Source of the DNA: Oryzisolibacter sp. LB2S
Lineage (GTDB): Bacteria > Pseudomonadota > Gammaproteobacteria > Burkholderiales > Burkholderiaceae_C
Reading direction: 5' to 3'
Assembly: GCF_040732315.1 (NCBI RefSeq)
Contig: NZ_CP160388.1
Span: 2,632,494 to 2,696,493, forward strand
DNA length: 64,000 bases
The position numbers and the translations under genes were made by a program. This document shows, piece after piece, positions 36,118 to 46,179 of this stretch (positions are counted from its first letter, which is position 1; each line of letters starts with the position of its first letter). The notes below the pieces were generated by a model that had not been told where the DNA came from, did not search any database, and worked only from the letters and a program-made list of their open reading frames with translations.

Positions 36118-38214
36118 ATGAGCACTACCCCCTCCCCGATCATCTATGCAACACATGGCCCCGTGGCCGTGGTGACACTGGACAGCCCGCCCGTCAACGG
36201 CCTGGGCCATGCGCTGCGCTGCGGCATCGTCGCCGCGCTGGACCGGGCGCTGGCCGACCCACAGGTGCAGGCCATCGTGCTCACCGGCAGCGATCGCGCC
36301 TTCAGCGGCGGCGCCGACGTGCGCGAGTTCGGCACGCCCCGGGCGACCATGGAGCCCACGCTGCCCAGCGTGATCCGCGCGCTCGACGACAGCCCCAAGC
36401 CCGTGGTGGCTGCGATCGCCGGCGTGTGCCTGGGCGGCGGGCTGGAGCTGGCCCTGGGCTGCCACTACCGCGTGGCCAAGGCCGATGCCTCGCTCGGCCT
36501 GCCGGAAGTCAAGCTCGGCCTGCTGCCGGGCGCCGGCGGCACGCAGCGCCTGCCGCGCCTGATCGGGCTGGAGGCCGCGCTGAACATGATCGTCTCGGGC
36601 CAGAGCGCACCCGCCAAGGCCTTTGACGGCACGCCGCTGGTGCAGGCTCTGGTCGAGGGTGATCTGGTCGAGGGCGCGATCGCCTTCGCCCAGCAGGTGG
36701 TCGCGCGCGGCGAGAGCCTGCCGCGCGCGCGCGACCTCAAGGTCAAGCAGCCCGATGCCGAGGCCTTTCTGCAATTTGCGCGCAACACCGTGGCCGCGGT
36801 CAGCAAGCCCTTCCCGGCGCCGCTGCAGTGCGTGGAGGCCGTGGCCGCCGCGCTCAAGCCGTTTGACGAGGGCCTGCAGACCGAGCGCCGGCTGTTCCAG
36901 GCGCTCATGCTCACGCCCGAGTCGCGCGCGCTGCGCCATGTGTTCCAGGGCGAGCGTGCCGCCGCCAAGGTGCCCGGCCTGCCCGAGGGCACCGCGCTGC
37001 GGCCCATTGCCCGCGTGGGCGTGATCGGCGCGGGCACCATGGGCGGCGGCATCACCATGAACTTCCTGAACGCCGGCATCCCCGTGGCGCTGCTGGAGAC
37101 CAGGCAGGAGGCGCTCGACCGCGGCCTGGCCACCATCCGCAGAAACTACGAGAACTCCATGAAGAAGGGCAAGCTCACGCCCGAGCAGGTGGAGCAGCGC
37201 ATGGCCCTGATCACGCCCACGCTGGACTACGCGGCCCTGGCCGATGCGGATCTGGTGATCGAGGCCGTGTTCGAGGAGATGGCCGTCAAGGAGGCCGTGT
37301 TCCGCCAGCTCGACGGCGTGGCCAGGCCCGGCGCCATCCTCGCGTCCAACACCTCCTACCTCGACATCGACCGCATTGCCGGCTTCACGCAGCGCCCGCA
37401 GGATGTGATCGGCCTGCATTTCTTCAGCCCGGCCAACGTGATGCGCCTGCTCGAGGTGGTGCGCGGCGCGCAGACCGCACCCGACGTGCTGGCCACCTGC
37501 CTGGCGCTGGCCAAGAAGATCCGGAAGGTGGCCGTGGTCTCGGGCGTGTGCGACGGCTTCATCGGCAACCGCATGCTCGCGCGCTATGGCAATGCCGCGC
37601 AGGAGCTGATCAACGCCGGTGCCCTGCCCCAGCAGATCGACGGCGCGCTGCAGCGCTTCGGCCTGGCCATGGGGCCGTTTCGCATGGGCGACCTGGCCGG
37701 CCTGGACATCGGCTGGGCCACGCGCAAGCGCAAGGCCGCCGAGGCCGGCAAGCCCATGGAGCCCATCGTGGCCGACAGGCTTTGCGAGGCCGGACGCTTC
37801 GGCCAGAAGACCGGCGCCGGCTGGTACCGCTACGAGGCCGGCAACCGCAACCCCATCCCCGACAGCGTGACCGAGCAGCTGATCGCCGAGTACCGCGCCG
37901 CGCACGGCATCACCGCGCGCAAGATCGGTGACGAGGAAATCGTCGAGCGCTGCATCTTCGCGCTGGTCAACGAGGGCGCGCGCATCCTGGAGGAAGGCAT
38001 TGCCGCGCGCGCCTCGGACATCGATCTCGTCTACCTCAACGGCTACGGCTTTCCGCTGCACCGCGGCGGCCCCATGCTCTACGCCGACATCGTGGGCCTG
38101 CCGCAGGTGGTGCGCAGCCTGCGCCGCTTTGCCGCCGAGCCCGGCGCCGACCCATCGTGGCAGCCCGCGCCGCTGCTCGTGCGCCTGGCCGAGGAATGCA
38201 AGAGCTTCAACTGA
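36118..38214 (+). CDS. fadJ: Multifunctional enoyl-CoA hydratase / 3-hydroxyacyl-CoA dehydrogenase
   Basis: 698-residue fatty-acid oxidation protein. The N-terminal crotonase domain has [18 protein letters not shown] text (here [15 protein letters not shown]) and [19 protein letters not shown], with the glutamate in [17 protein letters not shown]. The NAD-binding domain opens [11 protein letters not shown] (about 301-311) and the C-terminal dehydrogenase part has [17 protein letters not shown] and [11 protein letters not shown]. Architecture and length match FadJ/FadB-type alpha subunits of Burkholderiales. It leads a plus-strand operon with a thiolase, an acyl-CoA dehydrogenase and a CoA ligase. 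Confidence 0.93.
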   Translation: MSTTPSPIIYATHGPVAVVTLDSPPVNGLGHALRCGIVAALDRALADPQVQAIVLTGSDRAFSGGADVREFGTPRATMEPTLPSVIRALDDSPKPVVAAIAGVCLGGGLELALGCHYRVAKADASLGLPEVKLGLLPGAGGTQRLPRLIGLEAALNMIVSGQSAPAKAFDGTPLVQALVEGDLVEGAIAFAQQVVARGESLPRARDLKVKQPDAEAFLQFARNTVAAVSKPFPAPLQCVEAVAAALKPFDEGLQTERRLFQALMLTPESRALRHVFQGERAAAKVPGLPEGTALRPIARVGVIGAGTMGGGITMNFLNAGIPVALLETRQEALDRGLATIRRNYENSMKKGKLTPEQVEQRMALITPTLDYAALADADLVIEAVFEEMAVKEAVFRQLDGVARPGAILASNTSYLDIDRIAGFTQRPQDVIGLHFFSPANVMRLLEVVRGAQTAPDVLATCLALAKKIRKVAVVSGVCDGFIGNRMLARYGNAAQELINAGALPQQIDGALQRFGLAMGPFRMGDLAGLDIGWATRKRKAAEAGKPMEPIVADRLCEAGRFGQKTGAGWYRYEAGNRNPIPDSVTEQLIAEYRAAHGITARKIGDEEIVERCIFALVNEGARILEEGIAARASDIDLVYLNGYGFPLHRGGPMLYADIVGLPQVVRSLRRFAAEPGADPSWQPAPLLVRLAEECKSFN

Positions 38215-38258
38215 CCGCGCCCCGCATCCGCATACAGGACACATACAGGACACACACA

Positions 38259-39437
38259 ATGACTGAAGCAGTGATCGTCTCCACCGCCCGCACCGGCCTG
38301 GCCAAGAGCTGGAAGGGCGCCTTCAACATGACCTACGGAGCCACGCTGGGCGCCCATGCCGTGCAGCATGCCGTGGCGCGCGCGGGCATCGACCCGGCCG
38401 AGGTCGAGGACGTCATCATCGGCGGCACCTTCGGCGAGGGCACGACCGGCGGCAACGTGGCGCGCCAGATCGCGCTGCGCGCGGGCCTGCCCGTGACCAC
38501 CGCGGGCATGACCGTCAACCGGTTCTGCTCCTCGGGCCTGCAGACCATTGCCCTGGCGGCGCAGCGCATCATCGCGGGCGAAGGCGAGATCTACGTGGCC
38601 GGCGGCGTGGAGAGCATCTCCTGCGTGCAGAACGAGGCCAACCGCCACATGCGCATGGACCCCTGGCTGGTGCAGCACAAGCCCGAGATCTACTGGAACA
38701 TGCTGCAGACCGCCGAGCAGGTGGCCCAGCGCTACGGCATCAGCAAGCAGGCCCAGGACGAGTATGGCGTGCGCAGCCAGCAGCGCGCCGCCGCGGCCCA
38801 GGCCGCAGGCCTGTTCAACGACGAGATCGTGCCCATGACAACGACCATGGGCGTGGCCGACAAGTCCACGGGCCGCATCACCACCAGGGAGGTGACGATT
38901 GCCGCCGACGAGGGCATACGCCCCGACACCACGCTGGAGGCCGTGCAGAAGATCCGCGCCGCCCTGCCCGGTGGCGTGGTCACGGCGGGCAACGCGAGCC
39001 AGTTCTCCGACGGCTCCTCGGCCTGCGTGGTCATGGACAGGCGCCTGGCCGAGGCGCGCGGCCTGCAGCCGCTGGGCATCTTCCGCGGCTTTGCCGTCGC
39101 CGGCTGCGAGCCCGACGAGATGGGCATTGGCCCGGTGTTCGCCGTGCCCAAGCTGCTGGCCAAGGCGGGGCTGAAGGTCGACGACATCGGCCTGTGGGAG
39201 CTCAACGAGGCCTTTGCCGTGCAGGTGCTGTACTGCCGCGACCGGCTCGGCATCCCCGACGAGCGCCTGAACGTCAACGGCGGCGCGATTGCCGTGGGTC
39301 ACCCCTATGGCGTGTCGGGCGCGCGCCTGACGGGCCACGCGCTCATCGAGGGCAGGCGCCGCGGCGTCCGGTACGTGGTGATCACCATGTGCATTGGCGG
39401 CGGCCAGGGCGCGGCCGGTCTGTTCGAGGTGTGCTGA
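38259..39437 (+). CDS. Acetyl-CoA acyltransferase (thiolase)
   Basis: 392-residue thiolase. The nucleophile is Cys90 in [10 protein letters not shown], followed by [17 protein letters not shown] (catalytic His) and [10 protein letters not shown] (second Cys). It should cleave 3-ketoacyl-CoA to acetyl-CoA plus a shortened acyl-CoA; the biosynthetic direction cannot be excluded. It starts 44 nt after the fadJ-like gene, with an ACAGGACACA direct repeat in the spacer. Confidence 0.93.
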   Translation: MTEAVIVSTARTGLAKSWKGAFNMTYGATLGAHAVQHAVARAGIDPAEVEDVIIGGTFGEGTTGGNVARQIALRAGLPVTTAGMTVNRFCSSGLQTIALAAQRIIAGEGEIYVAGGVESISCVQNEANRHMRMDPWLVQHKPEIYWNMLQTAEQVAQRYGISKQAQDEYGVRSQQRAAAAQAAGLFNDEIVPMTTTMGVADKSTGRITTREVTIAADEGIRPDTTLEAVQKIRAALPGGVVTAGNASQFSDGSSACVVMDRRLAEARGLQPLGIFRGFAVAGCEPDEMGIGPVFAVPKLLAKAGLKVDDIGLWELNEAFAVQVLYCRDRLGIPDERLNVNGGAIAVGHPYGVSGARLTGHALIEGRRRGVRYVVITMCIGGGQGAAGLFEVC

Positions 39438-39471
39438 TTCCCCGGCCCGTTTTCTGACAAGGACCCACCCC

Positions 39472-40704
<1,233 letters not shown>

Positions 40705-40707
40705 CCC

Positions 40708-42411
40708 ATGACCGAGCGCCACCTTGCCCATTGGCCGCGCCTGCTGCCACGCCACATGACGGTGCCCGCCACGCACCTGTACCGCAACATCGAGGTCTCG
40801 GCCATGCGCTACCCGGACAAGGCGGCGCTGGTGTTCTACGACACCGTCATCCACTACGCCCGGCTGCAGCAGGAAACCGAGCGCCTGGCCGCCCATCTGC
40901 AGCAGGTGTGCGGCGTGCGCAAGGGCGACCGCGTGCTGCTGTACCTGCAGAACAGCCCGCAGTTCGTGATTGGCTACTACGCCATCCTGCGCGCCGATGC
41001 CGTGGTGGTGCCCGTCAACCCCATGAACCTGGGCGAGGAACTGCGCCACTACGTGATGGACGCCGGCGCGCGCACCATAGTGGCGCCGCAGGACCTGTTC
41101 GCCCAGGTGCGCCCTCTGCTGCGCGAGGGCCTGGCCGCGGCCCGCGACGACGCGCAGGCCCCGGGCCTGCGCCATGCCGTGGTGGCCACGTACAGCGACT
41201 ACCTCACGACGCCGACCGACCTGCCCGTGCCGCCGTTCGTGAGCGAGCCGCGCCAGCCACTGGACGAGCCCGGCGCCATGGCCTGGGCCAACGCGCTGGC
41301 CGCGGGCCTGCGCCCCGGCCCGATCGAGGCCGGCCCCGACGACCTGGCCGTCATGCCCTACACCTCGGGCACGACGGGCCACCCCAAGGGCTGCATGCAC
41401 ACGCATCGCAGCGTCATGTACAACGCCGTCTCGGGCTCGCTGTGGCTGGGCTCGCCGCCGGACGGGGTGTCGCTGTCGGTGCTGCCGCTGTTCCATGTCA
41501 CGGGCATGCAGGGCGGCATGAACGGGCCGCTGTACACGGGCTCGACCATCGTGCTGCTGCCGCGCTGGGACCGCGACGCCGCCGCCCAGCTGATTGGGCG
41601 CTACCGCGTCACGGGCACGCAGATGATCGTGACCATGGTGGTCGACCTGCTGTCCAACCCGCGCCTGGCCGAGTACGACCTGTCGAGCATCCGGCGCCTG
41701 AGCGGCGGCGGCGCCGCCATGCCCGAGGCCGTGGCCGGCCGGCTCAAGGAGCTGTGCGCCATCGACTACATCGAGGGCTATGGCATGTCCGAGACCATGG
41801 CCGCCACCCATGTCAACCCGCCCGAGCGGCCCAGAAAGCAATGCCTGGGCATCCCCATCTTCGACGTGGACGCGCGCGTGGTCGACCCCGTCACCCTGGC
41901 CGAGCTGCCCCCCGGCGAGGTCGGCGAGATCATCGTGCACGGCCCGCAGCTCATGCAAGGCTACTGGGGCCAGCCCGAGGCCACGCAGCAGGCATTCGTG
42001 ACGCTCGACGGCAAGCGCTTTCTGCGCACGGGCGACCTGGCGCGCACCGACGAGGACGGCTACTTCTACATGGTCGACCGCCTCAAGCGCATGATCAACG
42101 CCTCGGGCTTCAAGGTCTGGCCCGCCGAGGTCGAGGCCCTGATGTACGCCCACCCGGCAATCCAGGAGGTCTGCGTGATCGCCGCGCGCGACGATCGCCG
42201 CGGCGAGACCGTGAAGGCCGTGGTCGTGCTGCGCGAGGCCTTCAAGGGCCAGGTGAGCGCCCAGGACATCATCGACTGGGCCCATGGACACATGGCCGCC
42301 TACAAGAGCCCGCGCCTCGTGTCCTTCGTCGAAAGACTGCCCAAGTCCGGAACCGGAAAGCTGCAGTGGCGCGCCTTGCAAGAACAGGAAGCACTCACCA
42401 GCAATTGCTGA
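40708..42411 (+). CDS. Long-chain fatty-acid--CoA ligase (AMP-binding)
   Basis: 567-residue acyl-CoA synthetase that activates fatty acids for the oxidation enzymes encoded upstream. The AMP-binding motif YTSGTTGHPKGCM, A5 motif EGYGMSETMA, A7 motif FLRTGDLAR, A8 motif DRLKRMINASGFKVWPAEVE and the A10 lysine in LPKSGTGKLQW are intact. It begins 3 nt after the dehydrogenase stop, so it is clearly part of the operon. Chain length cannot be read from the sequence. Confidence 0.9.
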   Translation: MTERHLAHWPRLLPRHMTVPATHLYRNIEVSAMRYPDKAALVFYDTVIHYARLQQETERLAAHLQQVCGVRKGDRVLLYLQNSPQFVIGYYAILRADAVVVPVNPMNLGEELRHYVMDAGARTIVAPQDLFAQVRPLLREGLAAARDDAQAPGLRHAVVATYSDYLTTPTDLPVPPFVSEPRQPLDEPGAMAWANALAAGLRPGPIEAGPDDLAVMPYTSGTTGHPKGCMHTHRSVMYNAVSGSLWLGSPPDGVSLSVLPLFHVTGMQGGMNGPLYTGSTIVLLPRWDRDAAAQLIGRYRVTGTQMIVTMVVDLLSNPRLAEYDLSSIRRLSGGGAAMPEAVAGRLKELCAIDYIEGYGMSETMAATHVNPPERPRKQCLGIPIFDVDARVVDPVTLAELPPGEVGEIIVHGPQLMQGYWGQPEATQQAFVTLDGKRFLRTGDLARTDEDGYFYMVDRLKRMINASGFKVWPAEVEALMYAHPAIQEVCVIAARDDRRGETVKAVVVLREAFKGQVSAQDIIDWAHGHMAAYKSPRLVSFVERLPKSGTGKLQWRALQEQEALTSNC

Positions 42412-42437
42412 CAACGCCCCCGCGCGCCCCCTATACT
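42408..42437 (+). promoter_or_regulatory. Promoter of the PilJ-domain gene
   Basis: CTGACA, 18 bp, TATACT: a near-consensus sigma-70 promoter whose -35 overlaps the ligase stop codon. The leader would be about 80 nt. Within it ACCTCCT (42497-42503) can pair with the Shine-Dalgarno sequence GGGAGGT (42516-42522). Confidence 0.65.
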
Positions 42438-42526
42438 GGCCGCCATTGCACCCGGGAAGGGGTGGCGCCGGCGGCCGGACGGATCGACCGGTGGCGACCT
42501 CCTCCTACAACAAGCGGGAGGTTGTC

Positions 42527-43348
42527 ATGGACCGGTTCCAGTTTTGTGCGGGTCTGCTCGGCAGTGCGGCGCTGGCGGTGCTTCCCACGCCGGCCCTCCC
42601 CCAGGCGGCACCGCCCCGGCTGCTGGACACACCCGGTGCCATCGACCTGGCCGGGCGCATGCGCATGCTGTCGCAGCGCTGCACCAAGGCCTACCTGCAA
42701 TGGGGCCAGGCCATCGCCACGGACAGCGCGCGCGCGCAGCTGCAGGATTCCATCAGGAGCTGCGACGCGCATCTGGCGGCCCTGCGGACCTTTCAGCCCA
42801 ATCCCGCCGTACAGGCCGGTCTGCCACAGCTGCAGACACTCTGGGTGCAGCTGAAGGCGCTGCTGGCCGACGAACCCAGCCGCACGGGTGCGGTGGCCCT
42901 CTACGACGCCAACGAAACCCTGCAGAGCGCGGCCCACTACCTCACGGTGTCCTACTCCAACGGGACGAGCAACCAGCTCGAGCACCTGATTGGCCTGGCC
43001 GGCCGCCAGCGCATGCTGTCCCAGCGCATGGCCAAGTTCTTCTTCTACCGCTGCTGGGGGCTGTTCGAGGCCCCGGCCGACATGGAGATGCACCTGAGCC
43101 GAGCGCATTTCACGACCGTGCTCGGCCAGTTCGAAACCTCACGCCATGTCTCGTCCGCGGCCCAGGCCGCGGCCGCTAAGACCCGCCAGGTCTGGGAGCC
43201 CTACCAGCAGGCCCTGTTTGCCAGCAAGGATCCGACCGACATGCGCACCCACGCCGAGCGCGTGGCCGCAGGCAGCGAGCAGGTGCTCGCCGCGACGGAG
43301 GAACTCGTGGCGCTGCTCGTGGCCCAGGCGCAGGGCAGGCCCGTCTAG
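42527..43348 (+). CDS. Secreted stand-alone PilJ-type sensor domain protein
   Basis: 273-residue exported protein. A signal peptide (about 1-27, ending LPQA) is followed by two copies of a helical sensing module: IDLAGRMRMLSQRCTKAYL at about 40-58 and LIGLAGRQRMLSQRMAKFFF at about 145-165. The (A/L)GRQRMLSQR pattern is typical of type IV pili chemoreceptor (PilJ) and nitrate-sensor-like domains, but no membrane helix, HAMP or signalling domain follows. It is therefore a free periplasmic protein; a ligand-binding role is inferred. GGGAGG precedes the ATG. Confidence 0.8.
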   Translation: MDRFQFCAGLLGSAALAVLPTPALPQAAPPRLLDTPGAIDLAGRMRMLSQRCTKAYLQWGQAIATDSARAQLQDSIRSCDAHLAALRTFQPNPAVQAGLPQLQTLWVQLKALLADEPSRTGAVALYDANETLQSAAHYLTVSYSNGTSNQLEHLIGLAGRQRMLSQRMAKFFFYRCWGLFEAPADMEMHLSRAHFTTVLGQFETSRHVSSAAQAAAAKTRQVWEPYQQALFASKDPTDMRTHAERVAAGSEQVLAATEELVALLVAQAQGRPV

Positions 43349-43396
43349 CGGACAGCACCCGGCCGCCGGCCGCACTGCCCCCGATTAGGATGCAGC

Positions 43397-43897
43397 TCAG
43401 GCATCCAATGCGCACTGCACCGGCCGGGCGGCGAGCAACTGCACGCAGACCTGCGGGTCGAGCTGCACCAGATAGCCGCGCCGCCCGCCGTTGATGGCGA
43501 TGCGCGGCAGCTCAAGAATGCTTTCCTCGATGTACACCGGCATCTGCCTGCGCGTGCCGAACGGCGAGGTGCCGCCCACCAGATAGCCGCTGTGGCGGTT
43601 GGCCACCTCGGGCCTGCAGGGTTCGACGCTCTTGGCTCCGATCTGGCGCGCCAGGTTCTTGGTCGACACCTTGCGGTCACCGTGCATGAGCACGATGAGG
43701 GGCCTGGCATCCTGGTCCTGCATCACCAGGGTCTTGACCACCATGTGCTCATCCAGCCCCAGCTGGCGCGCCGATTCGGCCGAGCCGCCATGCTCCACGT
43801 AGTCATAGGGGTGTTCGGTGAACGCCACGCCATGCGCGCGCAGCAGCTGCGTGGCGGGGGTTTCGCTCACATGGGCGGTCTTGTCTTTCTTGGCCAT
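43397..43897 (-). CDS. ybaK: Cys-tRNA(Pro)/Cys-tRNA(Cys) deacylase YbaK
   Basis: 166-residue editing enzyme that hydrolyses mischarged Cys-tRNA(Pro). The catalytic lysine is in HMVVKTLVMQ, followed by the GDRKVSTKNLARQIG segment and the loop VGGTSPFGTRRQMPVYI, all typical of YbaK/EbsC. The ATG of MAKKDKTAHV was chosen; a slightly earlier start would include repeat sequence. It lies downstream of the aldo/keto reductase gene with a family A repeat between them. Confidence 0.93.
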   Translation of the reverse strand: MAKKDKTAHVSETPATQLLRAHGVAFTEHPYDYVEHGGSAESARQLGLDEHMVVKTLVMQDQDARPLIVLMHGDRKVSTKNLARQIGAKSVEPCRPEVANRHSGYLVGGTSPFGTRRQMPVYIEESILELPRIAINGGRRGYLVQLDPQVCVQLLAARPVQCALDA

Positions 43898-43903
43898 AGG
43901 TCT

Positions 43904-43961
43904 CAAAAACAATAGCTGCCTGCGCTTTATGGACGGGCGTCACAGGCATTTTTCATCTCAA
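43904..43961 (+). repeat. Dispersed palindrome family A, copy 6 (intergenic)
   Basis: AAAACAATAGCTGCCTGCGC, then GGGCGTCACAGGCATTTTTC. It exactly fills the 65-bp spacer between the stop of the aldo/keto reductase gene and the start of ybaK, both on the minus strand, so it lies in their shared transcript if one exists. Confidence 0.85.
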
Positions 43962-43962
43962 A

Positions 43963-45024
43963 TCACTGCCCCGGGTCGCGCAGCTCCCAGCGGATGCGGT
44001 CAATCTCGGCCAGCAGCTCGGGCGTGAGGCGCGTGTCCCAGGCGTCCAGGTTTTCGTCGAGCTGCGCCAGGCTGGTCACGCCGATGATGGTGCTGGCCAC
44101 GCGCCAGCTCTGGTAGCAAAACGCCAGCGCCAGCTGCACGGGCGTCAGGCCATGGTCGCGCGCGAGCTGGTTGTAGCGGCGCGCGGCGGCCAATGCCTCG
44201 GGCCGGCCCCAGCGCTGCTTTTGCACCGACTCGTAGCGGGCGATGCGTGCGCCCTGTGGCGCGCCGGGCTCGTGCGGCGCATGGCTGTCGTACTTGCCCG
44301 TGAGCAGGCCGAAGCCCAGCGGCGAATAGGCCAGCAGCGACACGCCAAGGCGGTGGCAGCTCTCGTCCATGGCGTTGTCCCAGCTGCGGTTGACCAGGCA
44401 ATACGGGTTCTGCACGCTCACCACGCGCGGCAGGCCATGCTGCTCGGCCAGGTGCACGAACTCATGCACGCCGTAAGGCGTCTCGTTGGACAGGCCGATG
44501 TAGCGCACCTTGCCCGCACGCACCAGGCCGGCCAGGGCCTCGAGCTGCTCATGGATGGGCGTCTGCGATGTTTCATGGGCCGGGTCGTAGTAGAGCTGGC
44601 CGAACATGGGCGCATGGCGCTCGGGCCAATGGATCTGGTAGAGGTCGATCGCCTCGGTCTGCAGGCGGCGCAGGCTGGCCTCGCACGAGGCGACGATGTC
44701 GGCCGCCGTCATGCCCTGCCCCGCGCGTATCCACGGCATGCCGCGCGACGGGCCGGCCACCTTGCTGGCGAGCACGATGCGATCGCGCATGCCACGGCGG
44801 CTCGTAAGCCAGCGGCCGATGATGGACTCGGTCGCGCCATAGGTGGCCTCGCGCGCGGGCACGGCATACATCTCGGCCGTGTCGATGAAGTTCACGCCGC
44901 GCTCCACGGCGCGGTCGAGGATGGCGTGGGCGTCAGCCTCGCTCACCTGTTCGCCAAAGGTCATGGTGCCCAGGCAGATGGGGGTGACGCGCAGCTCGCT
45001 GCGGCCCAGGGGGATGGTGTTCAT
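43963..45024 (-). CDS. Aldo/keto reductase, Tas family
   Basis: 353-residue NADPH-dependent oxidoreductase of the Tas type. LGTMTFGEQVSEADAHAILD and FIDTAEMYAVP (catalytic Asp/Tyr), the lysine in LASKVAG, and the histidine in YQIHWPERHAP form the active site. The nucleotide-binding end includes GVTSLAQLDENLDAW. The E. coli Tas protein is a close architectural match; its physiological substrate is unknown. It is 66 nt after the ABC transporter ATPase gene in the same direction. Confidence 0.9.
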   Translation of the reverse strand: MNTIPLGRSELRVTPICLGTMTFGEQVSEADAHAILDRAVERGVNFIDTAEMYAVPAREATYGATESIIGRWLTSRRGMRDRIVLASKVAGPSRGMPWIRAGQGMTAADIVASCEASLRRLQTEAIDLYQIHWPERHAPMFGQLYYDPAHETSQTPIHEQLEALAGLVRAGKVRYIGLSNETPYGVHEFVHLAEQHGLPRVVSVQNPYCLVNRSWDNAMDESCHRLGVSLLAYSPLGFGLLTGKYDSHAPHEPGAPQGARIARYESVQKQRWGRPEALAAARRYNQLARDHGLTPVQLALAFCYQSWRVASTIIGVTSLAQLDENLDAWDTRLTPELLAEIDRIRWELRDPGQ

Positions 45025-45090
45025 GTGCAGGCCTTCCTGATCGAAGCGCCGCAGTGTACGGATTTGCCCCGGCCCGCGCAGCAGCGGGGT

Positions 45091-46176
45091 TCAACGCTGC
45101 AGGCAGCGCAGCTGCGCCGGGTCCAGCCCCAGGCGCACGCGCGTGCCGGGCGAGTACAGCGTATCGCCCGCGCAATGCGGCTGATCGCTGATCAGCGCCA
45201 GATCGCCCACGCGCACGCGGTAGCGCGAGAACTCGCCGAGAAACTCCGCGCTCTCCACCTGGCCGTCGAGCCACAGGCGCGCGGCGTCACCCTGCTCTCC
45301 CTGCGCGCAGAGGCTGACCTGGTGCGGCCTGAAGGCCAGCGCCGCGGCGCCCAGGGACGGCGCGGTGGCCGGCCGCGCCAGCGTGAGCGGGCCCAGACCG
45401 CGCGCGTGAAACTCCAGCGTCTCGCCGGCAACCGCCGTGACCTCGCCCTCGAGCAGATTGGCCGTACCGACAAAGCCGGCCACGAAGCGGTTCTGTGGGT
45501 AGTCATACAGCCCGGCGGCCGTACCTACCTGCTGCAGCACGCCCTGGTCCAGCACCGCCATGCGGTCGGCCGTCGTCATGGCCTCCTCCTGGTCATGGGT
45601 GACGAAGACGGTGGTCAGGCCCAGCGTGCGCTGCAGGTTTTTGAGCTCCTCGCGCATCTGCACGCGCAAGTTCTTGTCTAGGTTGGACAGGGGCTCATCG
45701 AGCAGCAGCAGCCGCGGCTCGATGACGATGGTGCGCGCGAGCGCCACGCGCTGCTGCTGGCCGCCCGACAGTTGCGCCGGGCGGCGCCGCCCATAGTCCT
45801 GCAGGCCTACAAGCTCGAGCACCGCGCCCACCTTGCGGCGTATCGCATCGCGGCTCTCGCGCCGCTCCACGAGGCCAAAGGCCACGTTGTCCCAGACCGT
45901 CATGTGCGGCCACAGCGCGTAGTTCTGGAACACCATGCCAATGTTTCGCAGGTGCGGCGGCACGCCCGAGATGTCCTTGCCATCGACGAGCAGCGCGCCG
46001 CTCTGGTGCTGGTTGAAGCCCGCGATCAGGCGCAGCAGCGTGGACTTGCCCGAGCCCGAGGGGCCGAGCAGCGCGAAGAACTCGCCCGGCTCTATCGCCA
46101 GGTTGATTTCGCGCAGCACGGGCGTGGCGCCGTAGGCGAGGCTGATGTGTCGGCATTCGAGGGAGGCCTGTTGCAT
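45091..46176 (-). CDS. ABC transporter ATP-binding protein (Fe3+/polyamine type)
   Basis: 361-residue ATPase of the FbpC/PotA class. Walker A GPSGSGKST (38-46), signature LSGGQQQRVALART, Walker B LLLLDEPLSNLD and the switch TVFVTHDQEEAMT are intact. The C-terminal TOBE domain (about 275-361) is present. It lies 3 nt after the permease gene. The likely substrate is iron(III), a polyamine or a phosphonate; the sequence alone does not decide. Confidence 0.9.
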   Translation of the reverse strand: MQQASLECRHISLAYGATPVLREINLAIEPGEFFALLGPSGSGKSTLLRLIAGFNQHQSGALLVDGKDISGVPPHLRNIGMVFQNYALWPHMTVWDNVAFGLVERRESRDAIRRKVGAVLELVGLQDYGRRRPAQLSGGQQQRVALARTIVIEPRLLLLDEPLSNLDKNLRVQMREELKNLQRTLGLTTVFVTHDQEEAMTTADRMAVLDQGVLQQVGTAAGLYDYPQNRFVAGFVGTANLLEGEVTAVAGETLEFHARGLGPLTLARPATAPSLGAAALAFRPHQVSLCAQGEQGDAARLWLDGQVESAEFLGEFSRYRVRVGDLALISDQPHCAGDTLYSPGTRVRLGLDPAQLRCLQR

Positions 46177-46179
46177 GGC

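Noticed and set aside
44152..45681. 509-codon plus-strand frame
   Set aside because: It is the complement of the aldo/keto reductase and ABC ATPase genes.
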